From: JAUVRX01 sp049664225
Lineage (GTDB): Bacteria; Acidobacteriota; Thermoanaerobaculia; Multivoradales; JAHEKO01
NCBI GenBank assembly: GCA_049664225.1
Contig: JBATEX010000077.1
Span: 1-64,000 of the forward strand
DNA: 64,000 nucleotides
Direction: 5' to 3'
Positions 40,897 through 50,362 of this stretch are shown here, piece after piece. A program made the position numbers and the translations under genes. Each line of letters starts with the position of its first letter. Position 1 is the first letter of the stretch. Under the pieces are notes generated by a model. The model was not told the origin of the DNA. It ran no database searches and worked only from the letters and a program-made list of their open reading frames with translations.

Positions 40897-43385
40897 GTCT
40901 CGTCGGCGTGAATGGTGGCAGCCCAGAGGCTCCGCCAGCGATCAGCCCGACCGCTCCAAGCGGCAAGCGGTGGATGGGCAGGGGCGTGAGACTCGCACTG
41001 GCTCTCCTACTCTCGGGGGTGCTACTGCTGGCGCTCGTCGGCTACTGGGCATGGCATCAAGTCAGCGACAGCCTGCCGCAGCTCGAGGGCTCGGCTCCCC
41101 TGCCAGGCCTCAGCGCTCGTGTCCTGATCGAACGAGATGGGCTCGGAATCCCGACCGTCAGCGGCGAAAGCCGCGAGGACGTTGCCATGGCCTTGGGATT
41201 CGTGCACGCCCAGGACCGTTTCTTCCAAATGGACCTGTTGCGACGGCGGGGAGCGGGGGAACTGTCCGAGCTCTTCGGAGAGGTCGCCCTGAGCGCCGAC
41301 AAGCGCTATCGGCTACATCGGTTTCGCGACCGGGTAGAGGCAACGAAACGGTCTCTATCACCAGAGGATCGGGCCTTTTTCGAGGCCTACTCGCAGGGTG
41401 TAAACGCCGGCCTAGCGGCCCTCGATGAGCCACCGTTCGAGTACATGGTTCTCGGCCTGGCGCCAGAGGAGTGGCGAGATGTCGATTCCATACTGGTGCT
41501 CTACAACATGTTCTTCGAGCTCAATGACGAGGCCGGTAGACGCGAGTCGACGCTGGGAGTCCTGCGAGATGTGATGGGCCAGGAGATGTTCGCTTTCCTG
41601 GCCTCGCCGGGTACCGAGTGGGACGCTCCAGTCGATGGCGAGCCTTTCTCCACCCCGCCTATTCCAGGGCCGGATGTCTTCGATGTTCGCCAACGAGAAC
41701 CCATTCCAGAAGCTGTCGGCACGATTTCACGAACGCCGGCAGCAGACCGATCCCGGATCCTGATCGGCAGCAACAATTGGGCTGTGGCTGGCAGCCACGC
41801 GGCGCACACCAGAGCCCTGATGGCCAACGACATGCACCTCGAGCTCTCCGTTCCCAACATTTGGTATCGAGCCTCCATTGTCTATCCCGACACGATCGAG
41901 CCGGATCGGCAGCGTCGCGTAACCGGTGTCACCCTGCCAGGAACTCCCTTCCTGGTCGCGGGAAGCAATGGCGAGATCGCCTGGGGCTTCACCAACTCCC
42001 AGGGCGATTGGAGCGATCTCGTCGTTCTTCAGGAGGATCCGGCCATCGAAGGCAGGTACCTGACTCCTTCCGGATCGCTACCGGTAGACCACTACGCCCA
42101 GCTCATTCGCGTTCGCGGCGGCCGAGACCAGAACTTGACGGTCGACGAGACCATTTGGGGGCCGATCGTAGACCGCGACCACCGCGGACGGCAACGCGCT
42201 GTGCGCTGGATCGCTCACGACGTCCAGGGTGCCAACGCGAATCTCAGGCTTCTGGAAGGTGCCAGAACTGTCGACGAAGCTGTCCGAATTGCCGCGACCA
42301 TCGGAGCTCCCCCCCAGAATCTCGTCGTCGCCGACGCGGCAGGACACGTTGGCTGGACGATCATGGGTGCCATTCCAAGGCGTTTCGGTCACAGCGGCCT
42401 TCTGCCAACCTCCTGGGACGACGGCTCTCGGGGGTGGAACGGCTGGCTCCACCCGGAAGAGTACCCGCGGTTGATCGATCCTCCTGGAGGCCGGATCTGG
42501 TCAGCCAACAACCGGGTCATCGGGGGTGAGATGCTGGCCAAGATCGGCGACGGAGGATTCGATCTCGGTGCAAGGGCCCGACAAATTCGGGACGATCTCC
42601 GGGAGGTCGACCAGGCAGCCGAGGCAGACCTGCTCGAAATCCAACTCGACGACCGCGCGTTGTTTCTCGAGCGCTGGCAAACTCAGCTCCTCGACGTCCT
42701 GGAGCCACTAGGAGCCAGTGGAGGTGGAGCTTACGCCGAACTTCGCCAGTTGGTGTCCGAGTGGGGCGGTCGCGCCGCGGTGGACTCGGTCGGCTACCGG
42801 ATGGTGCGGGCCTATCGCCTCAACGTCGAGAAGCGCGTTTTCGACGCCATCACAGCCGAATGCAAAGCTGCCGATGATCGTTTCGACTACGCCGTGCTCA
42901 ACCAGTCAGAGGGACCGCTCTGGGCCCTGGTGCGGGAGCAACCCCTCCACTTTCTCCCACCCGATCTCGACAGCTGGCAGGAGCTCTTCGAGAACGCGGT
43001 CGACGACACCCTGGAGTACTTCTCAGATGATGAGATCCCGCTTCGGGAGCGCACCTGGGGCGCACGAAACACGGTTCGCATCCAGCATCCGCTGAGTGCT
43101 TCTCTACCGTTCGGGACCGAATGGCTGAACATGCCTGCAGATCGACTGCCTGGGGATTCGAACATGCCCCGGGTCCAGGCCCCGGCCCACGGCGCCTCGC
43201 AGCGATTCGTGGTGTCACCTGGACACGAAGAGGAGGGGATCTTCCACATGCCGGGCGGCCAAAGCGGACACCCCCTTTCACCGTTCTTCCGGGCGGGTCA
43301 CGAGGCGTGGGTGACGGGTGAGCCGACGCCCTTCCTGCCAGGTGCCACCGTTCACACCCTCGAGCTCGTACCCGCCTCCCAGTGA
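40893..43385 (+). CDS. Penicillin acylase-type N-terminal nucleophile amidase (S45)
   Basis: 830 residues from GTG at 40893, which overlaps the HD gene's stop (GTGA). A membrane signal-anchor comes first (about 30-55, LALALLLSGVLLLALVGYW). The alpha part has the usual GLGIPTVSGESREDVAMALG and FVHAQDRFFQMDLLRRRGAG blocks. Self-cleavage is expected before Ser293 in LIGSNNWAVAG, making Ser293 the nucleophile; LPGTPFLVAGSNGEIAWGFT and HPLSPFFRAGHEAW support the family. Family members hydrolyse N-acyl bonds in beta-lactams or acyl-homoserine lactones, so quorum quenching is possible but not shown. Confidence 0.92.
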   Translation: MSLVGVNGGSPEAPPAISPTAPSGKRWMGRGVRLALALLLSGVLLLALVGYWAWHQVSDSLPQLEGSAPLPGLSARVLIERDGLGIPTVSGESREDVAMALGFVHAQDRFFQMDLLRRRGAGELSELFGEVALSADKRYRLHRFRDRVEATKRSLSPEDRAFFEAYSQGVNAGLAALDEPPFEYMVLGLAPEEWRDVDSILVLYNMFFELNDEAGRRESTLGVLRDVMGQEMFAFLASPGTEWDAPVDGEPFSTPPIPGPDVFDVRQREPIPEAVGTISRTPAADRSRILIGSNNWAVAGSHAAHTRALMANDMHLELSVPNIWYRASIVYPDTIEPDRQRRVTGVTLPGTPFLVAGSNGEIAWGFTNSQGDWSDLVVLQEDPAIEGRYLTPSGSLPVDHYAQLIRVRGGRDQNLTVDETIWGPIVDRDHRGRQRAVRWIAHDVQGANANLRLLEGARTVDEAVRIAATIGAPPQNLVVADAAGHVGWTIMGAIPRRFGHSGLLPTSWDDGSRGWNGWLHPEEYPRLIDPPGGRIWSANNRVIGGEMLAKIGDGGFDLGARARQIRDDLREVDQAAEADLLEIQLDDRALFLERWQTQLLDVLEPLGASGGGAYAELRQLVSEWGGRAAVDSVGYRMVRAYRLNVEKRVFDAITAECKAADDRFDYAVLNQSEGPLWALVREQPLHFLPPDLDSWQELFENAVDDTLEYFSDDEIPLRERTWGARNTVRIQHPLSASLPFGTEWLNMPADRLPGDSNMPRVQAPAHGASQRFVVSPGHEEEGIFHMPGGQSGHPLSPFFRAGHEAWVTGEPTPFLPGATVHTLELVPASQ

Positions 43386-43393
43386 AGTCGCTG

Positions 43394-44119
43394 CTAGCGT
43401 GATCGGTAGGCGCCGAGCAACCTCTCCCTATCCTCTTCGGGCAGGTACTTGATGGCCTCTCGAAACGTCACACCGGAGACGCGTTCGACCCGCGACCCGA
43501 CGAATTCGGACACCCTCTCCGGGTACTTCTTGCTCACTTCCCGCAGCACCCACCCGATAGCCTTGCGAATGAAGAACTCCCTTTCCTCGAGCATGTCGTC
43601 GGCATAGCGTTCAAATCGTCGCCAGTCACCCAAGCCTCGCCTCAAGGGGAGTAGCAGGGCGAGCATCGCGGACCGCCGTAACCAGAAGTTCTCAGCCGCG
43701 GCCCATCGGTCCAGATCGCTGGAGAGCTCTGGGAAGCTCTCCACCAGCGGACCGGCGAGATGAACCGCAATCGCATCCACGTATGCCCAGGTATTGGCAT
43801 CGCTGAGCATCCACTCCAGAAAAGCCAAGTCGGAGCAGTCCAGAGATTCTCGGCCTGCCCGGAGTAGCTCGATGGCGAAGACACGCAGCTCGTGGACGGG
43901 CCTTTGCCAGAGGGCCCGACACAGTTTCAGGAGGCCCACCCGATCGAGCTCCGGATGCTCCTTCGACCAGAGTCGGACCTCGCGCCGCAAATCGGGCACG
44001 CCTACACCGAGGAATTCCAGATCGCTCTTGAGATATCTCTTCTCACCTGCCGCGCGCTCGGGCTTGGCGTGGCGCCGCAGCCTCGCCTCGACCTCCGCCA
44101 CGGTCTCAGTGAGAGTCAT
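43394..44119 (-). CDS. DNA alkylation repair protein (AlkD-like)
   Basis: A 241-residue, all-helical protein of AlkD/HEAT-like repeats. Family segments include RYLKSDLEFLGVGVPDLRRE, WQRPVHELRVFAIELL, NTWAYVDAIAVHLAGPLV and EEREFFIRKAIGWVLREV, where the Trp/Asp pair and the final Arg/Lys helix line the DNA face in AlkD. AlkD-type glycosylases remove N3- and N7-alkylated purines. The ATG at 44119 has GGAGG ten bases upstream. It is 29 bases after the GGDEF-EAL gene stop on the same strand, and tail-to-tail with the amidase gene, with only eight bases between the stops. Confidence 0.9.
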   Translation of the reverse strand: MTLTETVAEVEARLRRHAKPERAAGEKRYLKSDLEFLGVGVPDLRREVRLWSKEHPELDRVGLLKLCRALWQRPVHELRVFAIELLRAGRESLDCSDLAFLEWMLSDANTWAYVDAIAVHLAGPLVESFPELSSDLDRWAAAENFWLRRSAMLALLLPLRRGLGDWRRFERYADDMLEEREFFIRKAIGWVLREVSKKYPERVSEFVGSRVERVSGVTFREAIKYLPEEDRERLLGAYRSR

Positions 44120-44148
44120 CTGTCAGGGACCTCCATCGCCCCCGAATT

Positions 44149-46731
44149 CTACTGGCTGAGAGCTCTAGGCCTGTGAGCAACAACTCGCCGGACACTCTCG
44201 AACGGGCCATGGTCCTCTGCCGCCAGTGCAAAGAGCGCCGGCACTTTCTCGATATCTACGGGCTTGCTGAAGAGATAGCCCTGCACCCTGTCACAACGCA
44301 AGACCGTCGGGGACTGCGTCTCCAGGGAGCGCAAGACCTCCAACTGCTCAAGCGTCTCGACACCCTCCGCAACCACACCAACGCCGAGATTTCGCGCCAT
44401 CGCCACGATGGCCATTACCAGAGCCCGGTCCTTCGGATCCCTGGCGATGTTGTTGATGAACGAGCGATCGACCTTTACCGTGTTCATGGGTAGCTGTTTG
44501 AGTCGCATGAGCGACGAATAGCCCGTGCCGAAATCGTCGATGACGATCTGAATCCCCTTGTCTTGAAGCTGCGTGAGCAGCGCCAGGGAGCGATTGACAT
44601 CCTCCATGGCGGTGGTCTCGGTGAGCTCGAGCTCCAGGAGATCCGGACGCAGACCCGTCTCCTCGAGGACCCTGTCCACCACGCCCAAGAAGTTGGGCTC
44701 CAGGAGCTGTCGCGCGGAGACGTTGACGCCGATGGGCACCGCTGGAAGCCCCTCTTCCTGCCAGCGGAGAGCGGCTCGACATGCAGTCTCCAGCACCCAT
44801 TCCCCGATCGGCACAATGAGTCCCGACCTCTCGGCAACCGGAATAAAGCTGGCCGGGCTCATCGACCCCAGCTTCTTCGATTGCCAGCGGCACAGCGCTT
44901 CGATACCAGCGATCGTACCCGTCGCGAAGTCCACCAGCGGCTGGAAGACCAGGTAGAGCTCATTCTCACCGATCGCCTCCTGAAGCCCCTGCTCGATAGC
45001 CACCCGCTGTCGATTCATGGCGTCCATGCGAGGCGCATAGTACTGGTAGCCACTTCTGCCCCGCCGCTTCGAGCTACCGAGGGCCAGATCCGCCTTCTTG
45101 ACCAGCGTCTCGGTGTCGAGACCATCGAACGGATAGGTACTGATTCCGATCGAACCCGTAACGGTGATCCACTGCCCACCCGCATCGATCGGCTTCTCGA
45201 ACGAGTCGAGAATACGCTGAGCCACGAGGTCGGAGTCGCCCGACTCCAGCAGGTCCTCGACGAGGACGATGAACTCGTCTCCACCCAGTCGACATACCGT
45301 ATCCAGACCGCGCACACACCGGCTCAGCCGACGGGCTACCTCCTGAAGCACGAGATCGCCCCTTTGCGGCCCGTAGGCGTCGTTGATCTGCTGAAAGTCA
45401 TCCAGGTCGAACGTCAACAGAGCGAAGGGGCGTTTTTCCCGGATAGCACGCTGTAGAGCTCTCTGCAGTCGGTCATGCAACAGCGACCGATTCGGCAGAT
45501 CGGTGAGCGGATCGTGCGTCGTTAAATACTTGAGATCTGCCTCGGCCCGCTTCTGGTCGCTGATGTCGCGCATGATCAGGACCGAACCCATGGGCTGCGC
45601 GAACCGATCCTTGACCTGGGAAACCGTCACCCTGAGGGTCACCAACTCGCCGGATTGCCGCCGCAGCCCGAGCTCGAGAGCGCGCCGGTCCGCACTGCCG
45701 ATCAGCCGCCGCACGGTCTCTGCCTCGGCCGAATCCTCTGTCTCGAAGACGTCCTCTACCGGCGTACCTCTCAACTCCTCCTCGGAGGCACCGAAGAGAG
45801 CCTCCGCCGACTTGTTCAGATTTACCACTTGATCGTCACGATCAACCAGAATGGCTGCATCGGCCATCGTCTTGAAGATGTCCAAAGCCACGGTTTCGGG
45901 GTTCAGAATCATGAGTCGGTAACGGGAGACCGCAATCCAGATGGAGAGCACCCACAGCGCCGCTATCAGGTGCGCGACCTCGGGTGGACTTCGGATGCCC
46001 CACATGGGCAAGAGGATGCCCGACAGCGCCACTGCTCCGAGAACCGGAACACCGCTCAGGGTCAGAATCTGCGACTGCCGCTGCTCAGCCCGACGTTCCG
46101 TGCGCAGACCCCAGAGAAATACCAGCATCATGCCGAAACTGATGTAGGTCGAAAAGTACAGCAGGAAGCCAGCGAAAGTTACGGTCATCGGCCCGTAGAA
46201 ATCCGACCAGCCGTACGGCCCTCGAACGAAATCGACGACTCCCAGATAGCCAAATTGAACCTGCAGGAAATAGAAGACACCCGGAGCGTAGATCAGCGCG
46301 TAGCTCCACCAGCCGCGCAACAGTCGATCTTGGCGTGACAGGAGGATCAGGAAGTGCAGCAGCAGCGAAGGTGTGATAACCCACCCAAGAGAGGATAAGC
46401 GATACCAGAACCACGCGTAGTCCTTGGTTGGCGCGGTAGGCCAAAAGGCGCAGGCGAAGGACCAGACTGCAAAGCCAAGGCTGATGAAGAAGAAGACCTG
46501 GTTGAGCGGCTCGAAGCGGTTCCTCCCGAGCACATACGTGCCCAGCAAGAGAATGAGGCCAGCGACAAGAATAGAGGCCAGCGACAGGACATGCACTGGG
46601 TCGAACACCGTACCATTCTCGACGTTTTCGACGCATCGAGCAGTGCCGCAGTCCACATCGGCCGATGGCACTCCCAACAATGCTGTTAACGAAACGGCCG
46701 GCCGGTCGTTGTAAGAGTCGGAGTGAGGCAA
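44149..46731 (-). CDS. Membrane GGDEF-EAL protein with 7TM sensor and PAS domain
   Basis: About 860 residues from TTG at 46731; the start is uncertain because no ATG lies nearby. Seven hydrophobic helices occupy about 45-265, like the 7TM sensors of histidine kinases. A PAS domain follows (KTMADAAILVDRDDQVVNLN). The cyclase domain keeps the active motif GGDEF (483-487). The EAL domain keeps EAL (611-613 in GIEALCRW) and DDFGTGYSSLMRL, so both synthesis and breakdown of c-di-GMP look possible. C-terminal SKPVDIEKVPALF closes the EAL fold. It is divergent from a small membrane-protein gene at 46783. Confidence 0.93.
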   Translation of the reverse strand: MPHSDSYNDRPAVSLTALLGVPSADVDCGTARCVENVENGTVFDPVHVLSLASILVAGLILLLGTYVLGRNRFEPLNQVFFFISLGFAVWSFACAFWPTAPTKDYAWFWYRLSSLGWVITPSLLLHFLILLSRQDRLLRGWWSYALIYAPGVFYFLQVQFGYLGVVDFVRGPYGWSDFYGPMTVTFAGFLLYFSTYISFGMMLVFLWGLRTERRAEQRQSQILTLSGVPVLGAVALSGILLPMWGIRSPPEVAHLIAALWVLSIWIAVSRYRLMILNPETVALDIFKTMADAAILVDRDDQVVNLNKSAEALFGASEEELRGTPVEDVFETEDSAEAETVRRLIGSADRRALELGLRRQSGELVTLRVTVSQVKDRFAQPMGSVLIMRDISDQKRAEADLKYLTTHDPLTDLPNRSLLHDRLQRALQRAIREKRPFALLTFDLDDFQQINDAYGPQRGDLVLQEVARRLSRCVRGLDTVCRLGGDEFIVLVEDLLESGDSDLVAQRILDSFEKPIDAGGQWITVTGSIGISTYPFDGLDTETLVKKADLALGSSKRRGRSGYQYYAPRMDAMNRQRVAIEQGLQEAIGENELYLVFQPLVDFATGTIAGIEALCRWQSKKLGSMSPASFIPVAERSGLIVPIGEWVLETACRAALRWQEEGLPAVPIGVNVSARQLLEPNFLGVVDRVLEETGLRPDLLELELTETTAMEDVNRSLALLTQLQDKGIQIVIDDFGTGYSSLMRLKQLPMNTVKVDRSFINNIARDPKDRALVMAIVAMARNLGVGVVAEGVETLEQLEVLRSLETQSPTVLRCDRVQGYLFSKPVDIEKVPALFALAAEDHGPFESVRRVVAHRPRALSQ

Positions 46732-46782
46732 TTTCGAACAACGAGTCCAAGCAGCTGCTCGACTTGAGAAAGTGAGACGATC

Positions 46783-47244
46783 ATGGATGTTTTGGCACCA
46801 ATTCTGGGAAGCGTCGGGATCCTGGCGACGTTGGGCTGGATCTTGCGATCCTATCTTTCACATCGCCGGCAACTGAAGACCACCGCGCTGCAGGCGGAGT
46901 TGCAGGGCAAACTCCTCGACAGGTTCAGCTCTGCCGAGGACCTCCACACCTACCTGAATAGTGATGTCGGCGAGAGGTTCCTATTGTCGACCACAATCGA
47001 ACAGGCCAGTCCGCTGCGCCGTATCCTGGGCTCGGTGCAGGTCGGCCTTATCTTGACCGCAGCGGGAATGGCGTTCCTGATCATGGAAAGCCGATTTGCC
47101 GACACCCCTGACAGCCTCGGAATGATCTTCATCGGAACTCTGAGTCTGGCACTGGGAATCGGATTCCTGGTCTCTGCGGCGGTCTCGACCCGACTTTCAC
47201 GAAATTGGGGACTCATCAACGGACAGAAGACGGATGAAAGTTGA
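46783..47244 (+). CDS. Small membrane protein, function unknown
   Basis: A 153-residue protein beginning at ATG 46783, just after GAAAGTGAGA. A membrane helix comes first (LAPILGSVGILATLGWIL), then a basic cytoplasmic helix (SHRRQLKTTALQAELQGKL), and two further helices near the C-terminus (QVGLILTAAGMAFLIM and GMIFIGTLSLALGIGFLVSA). The pattern resembles uncharacterised DUF6249-like proteins that often precede ECF sigma genes. It is 113 bases upstream of the ECF sigma gene on the same strand and could be in its regulon or sense with it; that is inference. Confidence 0.8.
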   Translation: MDVLAPILGSVGILATLGWILRSYLSHRRQLKTTALQAELQGKLLDRFSSAEDLHTYLNSDVGERFLLSTTIEQASPLRRILGSVQVGLILTAAGMAFLIMESRFADTPDSLGMIFIGTLSLALGIGFLVSAAVSTRLSRNWGLINGQKTDES

Positions 47245-47357
47245 CCCCGAAGCTGGGGCGCCTCCATCAGGGCTGTCGAGCCGAACCAGGGCCAGGCAGC
47301 CCCGTGGGCGTCGAAGCAACGAAAGGTGAGACTGCAATGCTATGGTTCTAGGAGTCC

Positions 47358-47909
47358 GTGGTCGACCACCTACAGATCCAGGCCACCGAAACGACCGGGC
47401 GGAAACGTGGCATCGACGAAGCCGCATTCCGAGAGTTGTACGATCGGACAGCGCGTCCGCTGTGGGGCTACATCGCGCGTGCAACCGGGAACGACTCGAT
47501 CGCCGATGATCTCTCTCAGGAGGCCTACCTCCGTCTCCTACGGGCGAACTTCGAGCCCGAAAGCGAGGAGCACGCCAAGAACTACCTGTTCCGAATCGCG
47601 ACCAACCTGCTGCGTGATCATTTCCGCGGCGCCAAGCGCGCCCAGCTACCTCTCGAGCATGATCCTGGCGTCAAGGGCCACGAGCGTCAGGTACACCTCC
47701 AGCATGATCTGCGAAAAGCCATGATGCACCTCAAGCCCAGAGAGCGCGAGCTTCTCTGGCTGGGCCATGTCGAGCGCTTCAGCCACAAAGAGATTGCCGG
47801 AATTCTGGGACTCAAGACAGGGAGCATTCGGCTTCTGCTGTTTCGGGCCAGAAAGAAGCTCGCTGCCTTGCTCGACGAGACGAATTCCGGCACGGAGGAA
47901 GGGCGATGA
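47358..47909 (+). CDS. ECF-type RNA polymerase sigma factor
   Basis: 183 residues from GTG at 47358, close behind AGGAG. Sigma region 2 covers about 20-90 (FRELYDRTARPLWGYIARA, DLSQEAYLRLLRANFEP, NYLFRIATNLLRDHFRGAKR). Region 4 covers about 115-170 (LKPRERELLWLGHVERFSHK, EIAGILGLKTGSIRLLLFRA) with its helix-turn-helix. There is no region 1 or 3, as expected for group 4. Its stop overlaps the start of the anti-sigma gene (ATGA), so the pair is coupled. Target promoters cannot be predicted here. Confidence 0.92.
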   Translation: MVDHLQIQATETTGRKRGIDEAAFRELYDRTARPLWGYIARATGNDSIADDLSQEAYLRLLRANFEPESEEHAKNYLFRIATNLLRDHFRGAKRAQLPLEHDPGVKGHERQVHLQHDLRKAMMHLKPRERELLWLGHVERFSHKEIAGILGLKTGSIRLLLFRARKKLAALLDETNSGTEEGR

Positions 47910-48385
47910 AGCATCGACCCTGCACCTTGGAAGACTGCATACTCGGAGCAACGCGGTCCGACGCTATGACCGAAGAGCTGAGCCGACACCTCGCGACCTG
48001 CCGTACCTGCTCGGACGCGGTATCGATCGACAACCTCATGCTGGCCGAAGCCAATAGATTACCGGAGCTCTCGAGGTTGCCCGACCCCGGTCGCATCTGG
48101 CTTCAGGCTCGGCAGCAACGTTTGCTACAAGCCGTCGATCGAGCGACCAGACCCATCCGCGCTGCTGAGAAGATCGCCCTTGGCACCGGCGCAGTCGGCC
48201 TGGCGATTGGAACAGCCATGAGTTGGCCGGTGGTCCGTTCCTGGCTGGGTCAAGCTGTCACCACCATCGCCGACTTCGGTGGTGCCACCGAAGGCTCTCT
48301 GCCAACCAACCCTGTCCCGGTCATCGCCGGAGCACTCCTCTTTCTGGTGCTGTTCGGTCTCTATTCAGAGCTTGTCGAAGGCTGA
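47906..48385 (+). CDS. Membrane anti-sigma factor with zinc-binding motif
   Basis: A 159-residue protein overlapping the sigma gene by four bases. The N-terminus has the ZAS-type motif H-x3-C-x2-C (His28, Cys32, Cys35 in RHLATCRTC) that grips ECF sigma factors. Two hydrophobic helices follow (about 90-112, ALGTGAVGLAIGTAMSW, and 137-156, VPVIAGALLFLVLFGLY). This fits a membrane-held anti-sigma factor that frees its sigma on an envelope signal, possibly by proteolysis. Whether it senses redox or envelope damage is unknown. Confidence 0.85.
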   Translation: MKHRPCTLEDCILGATRSDAMTEELSRHLATCRTCSDAVSIDNLMLAEANRLPELSRLPDPGRIWLQARQQRLLQAVDRATRPIRAAEKIALGTGAVGLAIGTAMSWPVVRSWLGQAVTTIADFGGATEGSLPTNPVPVIAGALLFLVLFGLYSELVEG

Positions 48386-48432
48386 GCCGACACTGACAAG
48401 AGCTCAGGGACAACGCACCGATCAGGCCAGCA

Positions 48433-48987
48433 CTACGATCTTCCCAACAGCCCCTCTTTGAAGGCGGTACTGGGAGGGCTGGGCCCTATCCAACAACCCC
48501 ACAGAGCGTCCGCGAAGGGCTTGCCCTCGATGGTTCCCTTCACACTCCCCTTGACTTCGACAGTCGTCCCCTTGCCTGGCTGAAAGGTGTAGACCATCTC
48601 CTCGCCTTTTCTCATGTCTTCCATGTAGCCGCAAAGCGTCTCGAACTGCTGGGCCACTTCGGCGCTCGCTCCTGGGGTGTTGTTCTCGAGGCCTTCTTCC
48701 CAACCATCACACAACTGACCAGCTTTGACCCCGTAGCGGAAGTTCATGCGGGTCATGCGAGCGGTGTCGGCAGCCAAGATGTTGTCCGGCTCGCCACTGG
48801 GCTGATCCAGATAGAGGCCTGCCACATAGACCTTGATGATGGCCTTCTTGCGCAGGCCCATGCCGTTGAGTGCCAGGGTGTCGTCACCGACCTGCACCGA
48901 ATCCGGCATGGTGACTCCGGCCAGATCGCCGGCCCACGCTCCAGTGGCTCCGATGACCAGTACCGCGAGAGAAAGTAGGTTCTTCAA
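48433..48987 (-). CDS. Secreted chalcone-isomerase-like protein
   Basis: A 184-residue protein with a signal peptide cleaved near residue 19 (ATGAWA-GD). The fold of bacterial chalcone-isomerase-like proteins is visible: MPDSVQVGDDTLALNGMGLR, VYVAGLYLDQPSGEPDNI, MTRMNFRYGVKAGQL and TFQPGKGTTVEVKGSVKG, ending WIGPSPPSTAFKEGLLG. The family binds fatty acids or similar ligands and is rarely catalytic. The start is TTG at 48987, accepted because AAAGGAGG sits at ideal spacing. It is convergent with the anti-sigma gene. Confidence 0.87.
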   Translation of the reverse strand: MKNLLSLAVLVIGATGAWAGDLAGVTMPDSVQVGDDTLALNGMGLRKKAIIKVYVAGLYLDQPSGEPDNILAADTARMTRMNFRYGVKAGQLCDGWEEGLENNTPGASAEVAQQFETLCGYMEDMRKGEEMVYTFQPGKGTTVEVKGSVKGTIEGKPFADALWGCWIGPSPPSTAFKEGLLGRS

Positions 48988-49092
48988 AGTACGCCTCCTT
49001 TCAATGACGTAACCTGCAAAACCAACAGGCGAGATATCCCCAGATGGATCTCCTGCATTCTATCTGTCGCCCCCGACCCGCGCCGGCGGACA

Positions 49093-50232
49093 TCAACGCG
49101 AAGGCAGCCCCAGCTCGACGGCAACCGTCAGCGGTTGGCCGTCGCGAATCAAAGACACTTCGACTTCCTGTCCCGGGCGCAATCGATCGAGCGCCAGCAG
49201 AAGATCGTCGATGCCCTTCACCGCCAGACCCGCCACCTCGACGATGACATCACCGAGGATCACACGACCATAGACATCGCGACGGGTCCCACGGAGCCCG
49301 GCCCGATCGGCGCCACTGCCCGGCACGATTCGACCGATCACAGCGCCATCCAGGCCGAGATTCTCTGCCACTCTCGCCGAGAGCAATTCCACACCGAGCG
49401 TCGGCCTTTCAACGACGCCCTTGCTGATCAACTCGGGGACCACCCAGCTCACGGTATCGACCGGGATCGCGAAGCCGATTCCCGCGTAGGCCCCCGAGGG
49501 GCTGAAGATCGCCGTATTGACGCCGATCAGCCTTCCTGCGCTGTCCAGGAGTGGACCTCCGGAGTTCCCCGGGTTGATGGCCGCATCCGTCTGTATGACA
49601 TCCCGAATGGGAATCCGCGCCACCGACTCGATCTCACGGCCCAGAGCGCTGATGACTCCGGTGGTCAACGTCTGGTCCAGCCCGAAAGGATTGCCGATCG
49701 CGAGAACGCTTTGGCCGACCTGCAGATCAGCCGAGCTGCCCACTGTGATCGGGTGCAGGGAATCCGGCGGCGCCGCGATCTCCAGCACGGCAAGATCCTT
49801 CTCTGGAGCTACCCCGATGACCTTCGAATCCCAGACGCTCTGATCCTGCAGCGTGACCTGGGCCGCGTTGGCTCCCTGAAGAACGTGATAGTTGGTGACG
49901 ATCCGCCCCTTTGCGTCCCACACGAATCCCGAACCCGTGCCGCGGGGGATCTCGTAGACATTGAGATCGAACCAGTCTCTCCGTAGGGAAATCGAGGTGA
50001 TGTAGACGACGGATCGCGAAGCCCGGCGGAACAGCTCGATGGTCGCCTCCTCTGCGGCGGTGAGGCCTGCGCCAGCCGCCGCCGGTGCCGCCAGAACCGG
50101 ATCGACTGGCAACGAGCTCGTGAACGTGAGAATCATTCCCACCAGGACAGATTCGACAACCCGGGCCGGCATCCGTGAACGAACCCGTCCCGAGCTCTCG
50201 TAGTCGCGCCAGTAGGTCCGCTTGGTCTTCAT
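49093..50232 (-). CDS. HtrA/DegP-family serine protease with one PDZ domain
   Basis: About 379 residues from ATG at 50232; other in-frame starts (50289, 50172) exist. A membrane or export segment lies at about 25-50 (VESVLVGMILTFTSSLPVD). The trypsin-like domain has a full triad: His116 in VTNYHVLQG, Asp146 in PEKDLAVLEI and Ser224 in INPGNSGGPLL. The single PDZ domain is C-terminal (RPTLGVELLSARVAENL to IDDLLLALDRLRPGQ). It would degrade or refold damaged periplasmic proteins, like DegS/HhoB-size relatives. With the nearby anti-sigma factor, a regulated-proteolysis role is possible but unproven. Confidence 0.92.
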   Translation of the reverse strand: MKTKRTYWRDYESSGRVRSRMPARVVESVLVGMILTFTSSLPVDPVLAAPAAAGAGLTAAEEATIELFRRASRSVVYITSISLRRDWFDLNVYEIPRGTGSGFVWDAKGRIVTNYHVLQGANAAQVTLQDQSVWDSKVIGVAPEKDLAVLEIAAPPDSLHPITVGSSADLQVGQSVLAIGNPFGLDQTLTTGVISALGREIESVARIPIRDVIQTDAAINPGNSGGPLLDSAGRLIGVNTAIFSPSGAYAGIGFAIPVDTVSWVVPELISKGVVERPTLGVELLSARVAENLGLDGAVIGRIVPGSGADRAGLRGTRRDVYGRVILGDVIVEVAGLAVKGIDDLLLALDRLRPGQEVEVSLIRDGQPLTVAVELGLPSR

Positions 50233-50362
50233 CGACTCTCGGCGAAGATGATCAGAGCGAGTCCCGATCAGTGCATCATGCCATAACATGGCATCATCGA
50301 TGCAGACCAGCAGGACCGTAATCGGCCGTCTACACCTGGCCTGAGGACGGAATCAAGGCCTC

